Shown: piece by piece, positions 1 to 10,025 of the stretch
Numbering within the stretch: position 1 is the stretch's first letter
Layout: the number at the start of each line of letters is the position of its first letter
DNA from: Didymodactylos carnosus
Taxonomy: Eukaryota; Rotifera; Eurotatoria; Philodinida; Philodinidae
Assembly: GCA_905250885.1 (NCBI GenBank)
Contig: CAJNOQ010003012.1
Coordinates: forward strand, 1-21,784
Length of the DNA stretch: 21,784 nt
Direction of reading: 5' to 3'
The notes under the pieces: model-generated
Seen by the model: the letters and a program-made list of their open reading frames with translations, nothing else
The model's database searches: none
Told to the model about the DNA's origin: nothing
Translations under genes and position numbers: made by a program

Positions 1-190
1 AACAAATAATTCGTCTATCCACATTCTTACATATATCTTACTATACGTTATACGAAAAAAACTTCATGCGTATATCTCCCAAGTAAAATTTCAATGGGCA
101 AAAACTTACTAATAAAAATTACAATGGGCAAATCTCCAAATGAAATGGGCGATTGTCCATTCGCTCCTCCCCCCCCTGGATACGCCGCTG
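1..190. mobile_element. Right end of a hAT-type transposon (partial)
   Basis: The stretch ends at 175-190 with CCTGGATACGCCGCTG, whose reverse complement starts CAGCGGCGTATCCAGG. That form is typical of terminal inverted repeats in hAT elements. Just inside it is a C-run, and an AATGGGC motif occurs three times (about 93, 123 and 145); the last forms a short imperfect hairpin with GTCCATT at 155-161. The other terminus would lie left of the window. The 8 bases after it (TATCATAA, 191-198) are the predicted target duplication, which cannot be tested here. No transposase coding is visible. It could also be a solo terminal fragment. Confidence 0.45.
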
Positions 191-1184
191 TATCATAACT
201 GTTTAAAAGTTTCTTATTCTTATCAAAAAAACTAATTTTCGTCTTCTAAAATACGACTGAATTGTGTTCTGGAAAACGGTTGAGGTTTCTTCATTTCACA
301 AAAAAAGCCTTTTAGCTATTTTAAAATCCCAAAGTAGTTCGGAGGTTTTCAAATCACGAATTTTCCTTCTATACCTAACGGTTTCTCTGCTCTGTATCTG
401 CCTCATCATGCTCAAATAGTTCACAGACATATAGCTCGCTGTCCTGATGGTGAATTTAGTGTCTTTCCTTTTTTTTCAACATGAACACACAAGATCTGTT
501 TATCAGAAAATTAAAAGAATAGGAATTTGGAAGAAAATATCATCCATCACTAAATCCAGACGATGAAGATTAATTGACATTTCTATGACTACTATTTCAA
601 ATATAAAAAACTCAAACACAAAAAGCACTTCATTTTTAAACTATTTTCTCGACTGAAGTGAGTACCAAAGTGTGTCTCGAAACGCGTCTCGTACTTTCTG
701 TAATTTGATTATCTATCTGAGTACATGTTTTTTCTTTTTCCTCTTCTGTTAAAAAACTTCAAAAAAAATTATACTCTACTCACACATTTAAAAATCGTTT
801 TTCTCAACAAACTTTTCTTGTCATTGTTATTATTATCTGTTCTCTGTCGATTGTTATTTACCCATATCATAAGCTGAAATCATAAATAATGTTTATAATT
901 TAGTTTAAACTTTACAGAGAGATAATTTTATTTTCATAAAAGATATTGAAAGATTATTACTTTGTATAGTAAAAGTAAATAAAAATATTGGTAAAATATT
1001 AAAAAAATAATAAAAATGTTCACAAATAATAATCAAATTTTTAATTTTGAACAAATCGAATGTTTTAGATCAGCATACACCATCTATATCGAATCATCTA
1101 CATAAGTCGAATGTTTTAATCGAATACATACTTTACCGAACGTTTTAAAATATTAAACTAACCATCTCACTTTTGTGATGCTCT

Positions 1185-1424
1185 CTATATTGTTCCTTCG
1201 TTTTCACGTAATATCTGTATCATAATGTAAGCCTTTACGGTTTCCATTTTAATCCTCTCTTCTTGCATATTTTTTCCTTCTTTATTTCTCGTTTTCCGTG
1301 CTTTTTATCCATAATCGCTTATATCATTTACCATGTCATTTTCTTCTGATATAATGGTCTCGGTCTCATCTATGTAAAATGACTGTCCATCCTTATTTCT
1401 CTTTCTTAAATGGATAAAGTTTAA
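1185..1424 (-). pseudogene. Possible coding remnant, one internal stop
   Basis: On the minus strand one frame reads 79 sense-length codons interrupted by a single TAA (plus-strand 1305-1307). The first part reads like charged protein (GQSFYIDETETIISEEND), and the frame continues after the stop (METVKAYIMIQILRENEGTI). I recognise no family. The plus strand here is strongly pyrimidine-rich, and that alone produces long runs of Lys, Glu and Arg codons, so chance is a serious alternative. No splice sites clearly bypass the stop. Confidence 0.18.
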
Positions 1425-2274
1425 CTAACTCACTTTAAAAAAAGAAATAATACTTATTTTTTTGAACAAGATCTTTTAGGTTCATTATTTATTTTAGATT
1501 AAAATTAAAAGTAGTTTGATTACAGCTAATCAACAATTTTGATGATATGATGATAATGAGATTGTATAATGCAGTATAAGTTAATATTCTTTCACTCACT
1601 CATTAGATCTTGTGTTTAAAATTGTAAGAAACAATTATTTGTTTCCTATTTGCAATTATAAAAGTCAACATTTACAAACCTAAGATGCCTCTGGCAAACT
1701 TTTTTCCACTTGTTGAAAGCGAATTATATTGATGAACAATTGTGACTGTTGAATAGGAACAATAGTGAACAGAGAAACATACGAATAATCGTAAGTTCAT
1801 TCTAGTTTCCTCTATACATAGTAACTTTTACACAGATGTATAGTACATGGATCTTTTTTTAACATTCGTTTACATTTTCACTTGTGTAGAATGAATATAT
1901 TATTTTTTGATGTAATTATGTTTCTTTGGATGTAAAAAAACAACAAAGTTGGAGAGAAACTAAACAAACCGATGAAATAACAAGATTCAATTTCCAGTAG
2001 AACGAGTTGTTCATATATTTCTTTTAGTAGGTTATTTGTTTTTTGATAGAATTTGAAAATTTTGAAGTTTTATTCTATTTTTATTTTAAAGAATATTGAA
2101 GAGAAAGAAATATATATGCTATATAAATCAATAATGAACATATATGATGAGTGGTTATTATAAAATACGAATGTGTAAAAATTTTGCATCAGTTAGAAAA
2201 CATTACTCCGTCTTTTCTGTTGGTTTACTAGGAAAGAATAATCTATCGACCTACAGGTATGCTTTTAAAAAAAT

Positions 2275-2304
2275 TGATACCCTGAAAAATGATACCCTGA
2301 AAAA
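2275..2304 (+). repeat. 15-bp tandem duplication
   Basis: TGATACCCTGAAAAA occurs twice head to tail with no spacer, followed by a partial third copy (TGA). It is the only clean tandem repeat in the intergenic DNA left of the B-box gene. Confidence 0.8.
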
Positions 2305-2490
2305 TGACTGCTGTACTATCAAAAGTGTACACTGATTACTTGTGAAAATTCTAAGAGGTTTATTCTAACAAAGAAAATCTCAAAAAAGACTAAAGTTAGT
2401 AAACGATCAGTTCAGATCGAAGATATAGTATAAAATTTAAGCCATTGAATCAAGATATTTAGTTTTCACTTAACTCTCGAGTTTATTTGA

Positions 2491-2497
2491 TCTTCAG
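2491..2497 (+). promoter_or_regulatory. 3' splice site just before the B-box start codon
   Basis: The sequence TTTATTTGATCTTCAG ends at 2497, only 14 nt upstream of the ATG at 2512. It reads as a polypyrimidine tract plus AG acceptor. It could end a 5'UTR intron or accept a trans-spliced leader; no matching donor is obvious nearby. Confidence 0.35.
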
Positions 2498-2511
2498 AAA
2501 ACAAGTAAATA

Positions 2512-4275
2512 ATGGCATCGAATTTTACGTTCTTTTGCAAATCGTGTATGGAAAAAAACAACGATGATAATGAATCAACAGGCCAGTGTAATCACTGCTG
2601 TAAGCCGTTATGTTCCTCATGTCTGGATTCGCATCTATCATCATACAGTCATTTGAATAACCAAATAACAAAATGTAGAAAAGCGAAACAGTATGCTATT
2701 AATGACTTTCAAAGCGAATGTTTGAAAAATGTCGACTCTTGTTTTAATGATTTATTTAATGATTTATATTCGCTTCGTAAACATTGTGTGAAATTCGTTC
2801 GAGAACAAATTCAAGTAAGAAGCTCGCAAAAATTAAATTTTCTAGAACTGGTTTATTGACAATCGTAACTTAATGTATAATAGCAATCTGTTGCAGCAAA
2901 GGAACGGTACAGCTGGAATTGTACCATGTTAGCCTCTATTGAAACAATATGACCCGTAAACTAAACAAATTAATACTCTTTTGTTTTTCTAATATAGGAA
3001 CTATCGAACAAAATACAAAATGATTTACCGATTGTTAATGAAAATCAATTATGTTCATTAAATAATACAGATGAGTTCAATAAAAAACTTTGTGAGATGG
3101 AAGAAACTATAGAAAATATGGCGTTACAATTGAAAATTGAAATGACATCATATCCACGTGATTTACTGAAAATCAAACTTAATTTTAAATCTCATGTAAA
3201 GGATGCAAAAGTGGAATCTCTTGATTATAGACTTAAAAAATCCGAATTAGAACCAAAAGTTAGCACATATTATTGCTCTTATAATAATGCGAATCCATTT
3301 GACAACAACGATAACGACAACGACAATGTCGAGACAGTGTATAAAGACTGTTCAAGAGAGAAAGAAACTCAAACTGAATTCGAAACAGAAAAAAGAGACG
3401 ATATGCCGAAAATTTTAGTTGAAAATTTTTCAAGAACAATTTCTTTATCGTCTTCATCAAATTCTAAGAATGGTGATCATAATTCATCAAACTATTCAAC
3501 AATTAATTCGAGCGCATTTAAATCGCATGAAAGCATTTTTGTTCATAATTCAATTGATATTTTAACGAGTGATGGATGGAATATTTTATCCTATTCAAAA
3601 AATAGTAATATTCTTTGTTATATACCGTATCAAAGTCAATCGGAAATTATGTATGACTGGCGTCATTCAGAAGTATTTGATATGTGTTGGAGTGAACAAC
3701 GTAAAGAATTTTTATGTGCAACGGAACAATCCTTATATTGTGTTAAATTAGGACATACAATAAAAATATATGAATGTAAAACATTATTAATGAATTATAT
3801 TTGTCGTATTTCAATCGATAATGCTGGTTATATCTGGATTTTATCAGATCAAGTAATGACTATATATAGTTCGTCACTCAAACCAATGAAAACATATTAC
3901 CTTAAATCATTTCCACAATTTAATCCAAAATGGACAAGTTTTTGTATTAGTAATAATTTGATAGCTATTGTTTTTTCACGATCAAAATATGATCCGTTTC
4001 ATGTTAAATTTTATGATTTAGATTTTAACTTATTACAGAAAATTTTTCTGAAACGATTCAATTCTAAAGAAGCTGAAATACGTTGTGATAAAAATATGAA
4101 TTTCTTTATAACAACGGGAAAATGTCGCAAATTATATGTTATTAATTATGAAAATTATTCAAGAAATGTTTGGTTTGTTAAACTGAAAGGTGATGCAAAT
4201 TCAGTAGCAATACTCGATGATGGAACAGCGATAATAGCTAATGGTAGCAATAGACTAGAATTAGTTTACGATTAA
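2512..4275 (+). CDS. B-box zinc-finger / beta-propeller-like protein (TRIM-NHL-like)
   Basis: Two exons, 2512-2814 and 2998-4275, joined in phase 0 (CAA then GAA) across a 183-nt GTAAGA...TATAG intron; product 526 residues. The N-terminus carries a B-box-like zinc site with C9/C12, C26/C29, C34/C37 and H41/H47; the second ligand is Cys where TRIM B-boxes usually have His. Residues about 55-160 look helical, as in the coiled coil after a B-box. An Asp/Ser/Asn-rich linker follows, including a short N-D repeat. From about residue 280 to the end, repeated strands such as IDNAGYIWILS suggest a propeller resembling NHL or WD repeats. No RING domain is present. TRIM-NHL proteins act as ubiquitin ligases or RNA-binding regulators, but without a RING a ligase role is doubtful. 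The ATG has a good context (A at -3, G at +4). A possible ATTAAA poly(A) signal lies at 4411-4416. Confidence 0.8.
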
Positions 4276-5195
4276 TATTAGTTGTCTTACTTATTACATT
4301 ACTTTTTCATTTCTCTGTAGCTTATAAATCTATTTGCATTAACGACTTATTCTAATATTTGTATCGATGAAGAAAACTGCCGCCTTTAAATTTACAACTG
4401 TTTTCTTATTATTAAAAGAAAAAAAACTTTAAAGTTATATCCTTTATGCTATATTAAGGAAATATGATGACATTTTTTTTTAACTGATATTTTGTACTAT
4501 TAAGCTTAAAAATAGAATAAATGAACGAATAATACAATATAGTCATTATCTTTGCCAACTGTATGTGCAAAGGTGAAGAATCCATTGTTTTCACTGATGA
4601 ATTTCTACTGGCCGTTTCTCTATATGTACGTTCTCTCTCATATGTGTAGGTAGCCATTGTTTTTTATCGACACTTTTGTCGTTCTCTGTATTAACTGTAC
4701 TTTTTTTTCTTTCTGTTCTCTATCTTTCGAACACAAGCAAAATTTATAAGTAAACTAGAATGACGACGTCTTTTTGGAACTCACATACACTACACAAATA
4801 CAGACCGGATAAAAAAGAGCTTTGTGTAACTTTTCAAGCATTTGTATTAAATCCGTACTTTCGTTTTAATGTTGTTGTACGCAAAATATTTTTAAGTCAC
4901 TTCACCTTCATACTCTAGAAAAAGAAGAAGAAATCAAAGATAAGTCACTAGCTCTTCTCAGTATATCCTTCTTTAAGTAGCACGTCCGTGCAATTCTTTT
5001 CCAAGGACACTAGCCGTCGATTAGTTAAGCTTTTTAGTATATTTTCGGTGTTTTAGGAGTTAAATTACATGGAACATGTATTGCACAACTCTATGAAATT
5101 TCTTTACGTTGTTCAAAACTAACTAGTGCACCAATGATCTCTTTTAAGAATATAAAAAATGCGTATGATTTATTTCCTTTTGTTTTTTTTTCTAG
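4276..5195. other. Intergenic between B-box gene and Ku80
   Basis: The left part should hold the 3'UTR of the B-box gene, with ATTAAA at 4411-4416. The rest should hold the Ku80 promoter and leader. A weak minus-strand frame at 4454-4657 shows no domain or splice support. No clear TATA box, repeat or RNA gene is visible. Confidence 0.5.
5180..5195 (+). promoter_or_regulatory. Strong 3' splice site in the Ku80 leader
   Basis: TTTTGTTTTTTTTTCTAG ends at 5195, 45 nt before the Ku80 ATG. It is one of the strongest acceptor-like sites in the window. No upstream exon can be identified, so it is either the end of a 5'UTR intron or a trans-splice acceptor. Spliced-leader trans-splicing is documented in rotifers, so the second option is plausible if the organism is one. 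Confidence 0.45.
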
Positions 5196-5240
5196 ATAAT
5201 TTTGTTTCTCAAGTTCCGTATTACTTAATTAAGGGCAAGT

Positions 5241-8200
5241 ATGGCTCGTACAGATAAAGTAAGTAGATCAGTAGTGATATTTCAGAAGTTTGACATGAAT
5301 TTATTTTCGTTTCAGGAAGCTTTAGCGTTAGTGTTGGATGTTAGCCAAGGTATGGCTAATGCACCACCTGGATTTGATACTCCACTGCAAGTGGCTGTTG
5401 ATATATTACAAATGATCGTTCAAAGAAAGGTTATTTGACATTTGTTTTCATTCCCTGATAGTTTATTGTTGTTTTTATCTAATTAGATGTTTCAAGAAAG
5501 CAAAGATGAAGTTGCACTAGTGTTATATGGTTCAGAAGAAACAAAAAATGATCTCGCTGAAGATGGTGATTATGATAATGTCAGCATCGTTTTCCCATTA
5601 GGTGTAGCTAATTGGAATTTATTTGATGAAATTCAGAAAATAAAACCCGGTGTAGCACATGCCGATTGTATCCTTTTTGACCACTCTTAGCAAAAATTTT
5701 AAATTTCTATTATTTGATACTGTTTTTCTTAATGACTTGTTCAGTGGTTGATGCGATTGTTGTTGCTGCTGATCATATTAAAAGTCAGACAGAGTAGGTG
5801 TATAATTTTTGTTTAAAAACAAATTTTAATTTCTTTGTCCAATTTTAGTGGTAAAAAAGGTTTCCAGGCCAAACGAGTGTTATTATTTACAAATGCATCA
5901 ACACCATTCAGTGACAATAATTTGGCTGTAATAACACAACAAATGAAGAATTTTGATATAACATTAGATGCAATTGGTCCAACATGGGATGAAGAAGATA
6001 GATCAACATCACCGGAGCCAGATGGTGAAGTTCCAACCGATGCTATGGATCTTGACAGACCACAACAATCAAATACAACAAATGAAGCATCAGCATCAGC
6101 AACAGCTCCAACTACAAATGGACATGGAACTGAATCTAAACAAAAATTTCGTAGTCCAAAAAAACCATTGACACCACAACAAAAAACCGGTATTAGGGTT
6201 ATAACAAATATAGCCAATGAAACAGATGGATCAATGTACACATTTCGGTAATATAATATAGATTGTCTGATAAAAACATTTGTATAAGATGAGAAAATTT
6301 CTGCTTGCACTTATTTGACTCATGCGTTCTTCTGTTTTTATAGAGAAGCATTGATGATTCTAAGTACACATCAATCCAAAACTGTGAAACCAACGGCAAC
6401 AAAATATATATTGGAATTTCTTGATATAAAAATACCAATATGTACATATATCCAGGTATCATGAAACATTACTCTCTCTCAAACCTTTTTTAATTCATTT
6501 GTTTTTCATTTGTTAGGTCAAAGATAATAAACCACAAATATTTCGCTTGAAAAAAGTTTTTGCACGTGAACCAAAAATTGAAATTAAAACTGATCGTGGC
6601 CGTTATACGAAAGATGAAGTTGATCAAGAAATTGAAAAAGAAGAGATAATCGATGGTTTGTGTCTTTTCTTTCACAGTAATCGTGATCAATTTACTATGA
6701 CTCGTATTTTATAGGTTATCGTTATGGCTCGACATTTGTTCCCATATCAAAAGAAGATTCAGATGAAATGAAATATCAATCTGAAAAATGTTTTCAAATA
6801 ATTGGTTTTACTTCTTCTAGTAATGTACGTTCATCTCCACCGTCTATATTTTCTCTATCTAATGTTCGGATTTAATTTGTTTAGGTACAACGAAGTTATT
6901 TTCTTGGTGATACAGTTTATGAAGTGATTGCTGAACGTGGCTATGAAGTATGTTGCAGTTTAGTTTAGGTTTTTCTTTCTAAGCTTTTCCCTTTTATCAG
7001 GCATCTGAAACAGCATTCGTTGCATTAGTTCAAGCATTGTACGACACTGATACCGTTGCAATAATTCGGAAATGTTTCAGGTATGAATAATGTCTATACC
7101 TCAGAAAGTGTGCTCAACTCTACTATATTTTAGTTCAAGAAGTGCTCCTGAAATTGGTTTTGTTCGACCGCATATTTTACATGATCATATTGTAAGTAAA
7201 ATTTAATTGATAAACAAATGAATTTGAAACAGGATCATTAGATGAAAAAAAATTCATCTTCTGGTTTCAAAAGTTAATTGATGATTGCTATTTCTTTACA
7301 TGTTTGTTTCTATCTTATAGTGTTTATTTTACATTAAATTACCGTTTTCTGAAGATATGCGCCTATTCGAATTTGACACATTAGATGGTTTTAAACGTAA
7401 TCAACCAACAGACGATCAATTAAAAGCCGTCGATAATTTAATAACATCGATGGATCTTACGCATGCTGAAACGTGAGTTGAACGAATAGAGTACTATTCT
7501 GTTTTCAATCGTGTTCTTTTTCAAGTGGTGAAAATGGTCCAGACGAAGCTCTTAAACCTGAACTTATATTTAATCCGTATATACAACGAATGTTTCAGGT
7601 TAGTGAAACTAGACAAGAACATCATTTGACAAGATGGTTGACGAGAAGAATGATAGTCTCCATAGAATACTTGATGTAACCTACTTTTTGTTGAATATGT
7701 AAACGTCCAAATTCAAAGAGATCGTTTAGAAGAACTTGTGTTTAAAAGTCTTTTGAAGAAAAGTAAATAAATTTTGAATCTCTACGTCTGTCATTGTTAC
7801 ATATTTATTTTAAGAAAAAAAGCGAAAATTTATATATTTTCTTGACTTCATGATTCAACATGATGCATTTTCTTTCAAAAAGCGTTAGTGTTTTCTTAAT
7901 TTAATATTAAGTGTTTAATACAAACGTTTTCCTTATTTAGTAATGACCATAATAATATGTTGTTGTTTTTTAATTTCGTTTAGTCAATTGCACGACGTGC
8001 TGTGCAACCGGACGAACCATTATCATTTTCAAATACAATTCTAGAAAATTATGAACAATCTTGTCGTAATGTGGCTGTGAATAGTCGAAAAACTCTTGAA
8101 CAATTGAATAAGCAATTTTTATTAAAAGTTACTGAACGTAAAGCTAAAATGACTACTGGTGAAGCTCTATTTGGAACTGAGTAAGTTGCACATATTTTCA

Positions 8201-9183
8201 GTTGTTAGAAAAGGCTTATTTTGATCTTATTTAGTGATGTTAAAAAACCTGTCGGTGATGAAAAAGAAAATATTGTTACTAATGATGGTCTTGAAAGTGA
8301 TAAAGTAAATATGGAGGCAATGGCAACAAAAAAGAAATTAACAATAAAACAAATTGGTAGTGTGACACCAATGGAAGATTTTAAAACAATTATTGAAAGT
8401 CAATCATTACCATTCGAGGAAGCATGTAGACAATTGCGTGATCAAATAACAGATTTAATTCAAAATTCGTTTGGTGATGCATTCTATTTGAAAGCATTAG
8501 CTTGTTTAATTGGTCTAAGAGAAACGTGTATTCAAAAACTGGAACCAAATGTGTATAATGATTTCATTCGAAATTTAAAAAAATGGTTACAGACAATAGC
8601 ACGTAAAGATTTTTGGGATAAAATTGTTCAAGGTAACATGTGTTTTTAGTTTACTACTCGTATTGAAAGTATACAATTTTCTCTAAAATGAATTTTCCAG
8701 GTGACTCTTTCTTTTACATTATGTCGATGACTGATATATCTCAAACATTTGAGACAGCGAGTTTCAGTCGTTCAAGATGTATTTTCTGGTTATCTAGATC
8801 TTATATTTCTTTATGAGAACACATCGCACGGGAGAAATTTGAACTAAGAATAAAAACGATGCTGAAGTTGAATTTTACTACTCCTATTTATAACTGCTAA
8901 CTGTTTTCAATGGGAATATGATTGAGATATCTTTCTATATATTGTTTTTATTTTTAAAGAAAAACTGACCATTATTTCAAGCAATGAATGTATCGAATCG
9001 AATGTATTTCCAGCTGAAGCTGAATCATTTCTTGCCGAAGATACACCTGAAGATACAGCAAACAAACCCGGAACGATAGATCAAGCTGAAAATGAAGAAG
9101 ATTTGGTACGTATTTTAGAATTCTTGATAAATTATGTCAAATTATTATGTTGTTTTCTCTTCTTTTAGCTTGATTTAATATAG
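5241..9183 (+). CDS. XRCC5: Ku80, DNA double-strand-break end-binding subunit
   Basis: Seventeen exons: 5241-5258, 5316-5429, 5487-5667, 5745-5793, 5849-6247, 6344-6455, 6517-6655, 6715-6824, 6885-6947, 7001-7080, 7134-7191, 7321-7472, 7526-7598, 7984-8180, 8235-8632, 8960-9105, 9169-9183. Every junction is GT-AG and in phase; total 2304 nt, 767 residues (human Ku80 is 732). Ku80 pairs with Ku70 in a ring on broken DNA ends in the nucleus and recruits DNA-PKcs and the end-joining ligase complex. Residues about 7-250 are the vWA-like domain (ALALVLDVSQGMA; RVLLFTNASTPF). Residues about 254-520 are the Ku core barrel (GYRYGSTFVPISKED; EMKYQSEKCF). Residues about 582-714 hold the helical Ku80 C-terminal domain (DFKTIIESQSLPFEEA). 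The tail ends EEDLLDLI, the DNA-PKcs-binding motif. The start has a strong context (A at -3, G at +4). A low-complexity stretch of about 60 residues sits in the vWA domain (about 170-230). Most introns are 53-63 nt; two are long (385 and 327 nt). No break was found, so it looks functional. Confidence 0.96.
9169..9183 (+). other. XRCC5: 15-nt terminal exon encoding the last Ku80 residues
   Basis: After the donor TTG|GTACGT at 9106 and a 63-nt intron ending CTTCTTTTAG at 9168, the final exon is only CTT GAT TTA ATA TAG. It completes the acidic-hydrophobic tail EEDLLDLI. In vertebrate Ku80 the equivalent DLLDMI tail contacts DNA-PKcs. The exon is far too short for routine gene finders. Confidence 0.88.
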
Positions 9184-10025
9184 AGATTGTATAATTGGTC
9201 GACTATTCTTGAATATTCATGCTCTGACAAAGTATATCTGTTGTTAATTATTTTTACTAGATTTTTCGAAATTAATATGTGGTAATGTAAAGAATTTTTG
9301 TGTTCAAAGGACGCACCAATTTTATGGTTGTCTGTTTTTTTATTTGTTGATGTTAATTAACTGAATTTGTGTATTATTCTGTGTAGATTTCTTTTCTTGT
9401 TATTTTTGTCTCTCGTTTTTATACGTAAAAATAATGTTGATATAGATAAAAATAATTAAAAATCTCTGCAACCGTCAATAACTTTGTTAAGGTAAGTGAG
9501 CATAATTTGCTTCGCTAAGCGAATTATCTTCTTCTAACATATTGGGATAGCAAAGATTTCGTTGAGTGCGCGAAACATAGTCTACACAAACAGAAATGAA
9601 TCAGGAAGAGAGAATGATTCTCAGTTTGATCAATATAATAAACCGATCCGACCTTAATAATATAGTTTGCTATATACAAACCAACGCTAGTAAGATCAGT
9701 GCAAAATTTTAAAGTCTTTATTTGATGACATTTGCTCTTCACTTTTTAAGCATATATTCAACTAGATGAGTGTTTTTAAGTTCAGACCTACAAATTCATT
9801 TTTAATTATCAGTCCATTTAAGTAACAGATGTGTTTCTAAAACTACATTTTTCGTTAAATTCTTGTGTGCTTTGGATAATTTTGCTGAACACAATACATT
9901 CTTTGTTCGTGACGAGCTATGTGTATCATTAGAATTTAATTAGCTATAGAGCAAAAGATGTGAGAGCGTCTTTCATTTGAATTGTTGAATAACTTTTTTA
10001 AAAACTTGTTGTTTTCATTGGAAGA
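9184..10025. other. Intergenic between Ku80 and CatSper2
   Basis: Likely holds the Ku80 3'UTR; poly(A) signal candidates are ATTAAA at 9454-9459 and AATAAA at 9637-9642. A hairpin is listed separately. A 72-codon minus-strand frame at 9524-9742 shows no recognisable motif and I treat it as chance. The CatSper2 promoter should lie in the right part, but no clear box is visible. Confidence 0.5.
9502..9527. repeat. Inverted repeat / hairpin
   Basis: ATAATTTGCTT (9502-9512) and AAGCGAATTAT (9517-9527) form an 11-bp stem with one T-G wobble and a 4-base loop. It lies about 320 nt past the Ku80 stop and could be a 3'UTR structure. There is no T-tract to suggest a terminator. Confidence 0.4.

Larger units (their letters stand above)
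191..2497. other. Intergenic, AT-rich; no confident gene
   Basis: About 2.3 kb without a gene I can support. It contains many T-runs and A-runs, three loose copies of a TCGAATGTTTTA-like motif (about 1056, 1107 and 1138), and a 15-bp tandem duplication of TGATACCCTGAAAAA at 2275-2304. Two weak coding-like stretches are present: a 49-codon open frame at 336-485 (+) with a His/Cys-rich part, and a minus-strand frame at 1185-1424 listed separately. The open frame at 2144-2335 covers the tandem duplication and has no recognisable domain, so I treat it as chance. Confidence 0.5.

Noticed and set aside
1717..1727. AAGCGAATTAT shared with the hairpin arm at 9517-9527
   Set aside because: An 11-bp AT-rich match can arise by chance in 22 kb, and there is no hairpin partner at 1.7 kb.
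2144..2335. 63-codon plus-strand frame before the B-box gene
   Set aside because: No domain, low-complexity end created by a 15-bp tandem duplication, no splice support.
5813..6310. 165-codon minus-strand frame
   Set aside because: It lies antisense to the long Ku80 exon 5; the plus strand is clearly the coding one.
9524..9742. 72-codon minus-strand frame downstream of Ku80
   Set aside because: No motif, no splice sites, and it sits in the probable Ku80 3'UTR.
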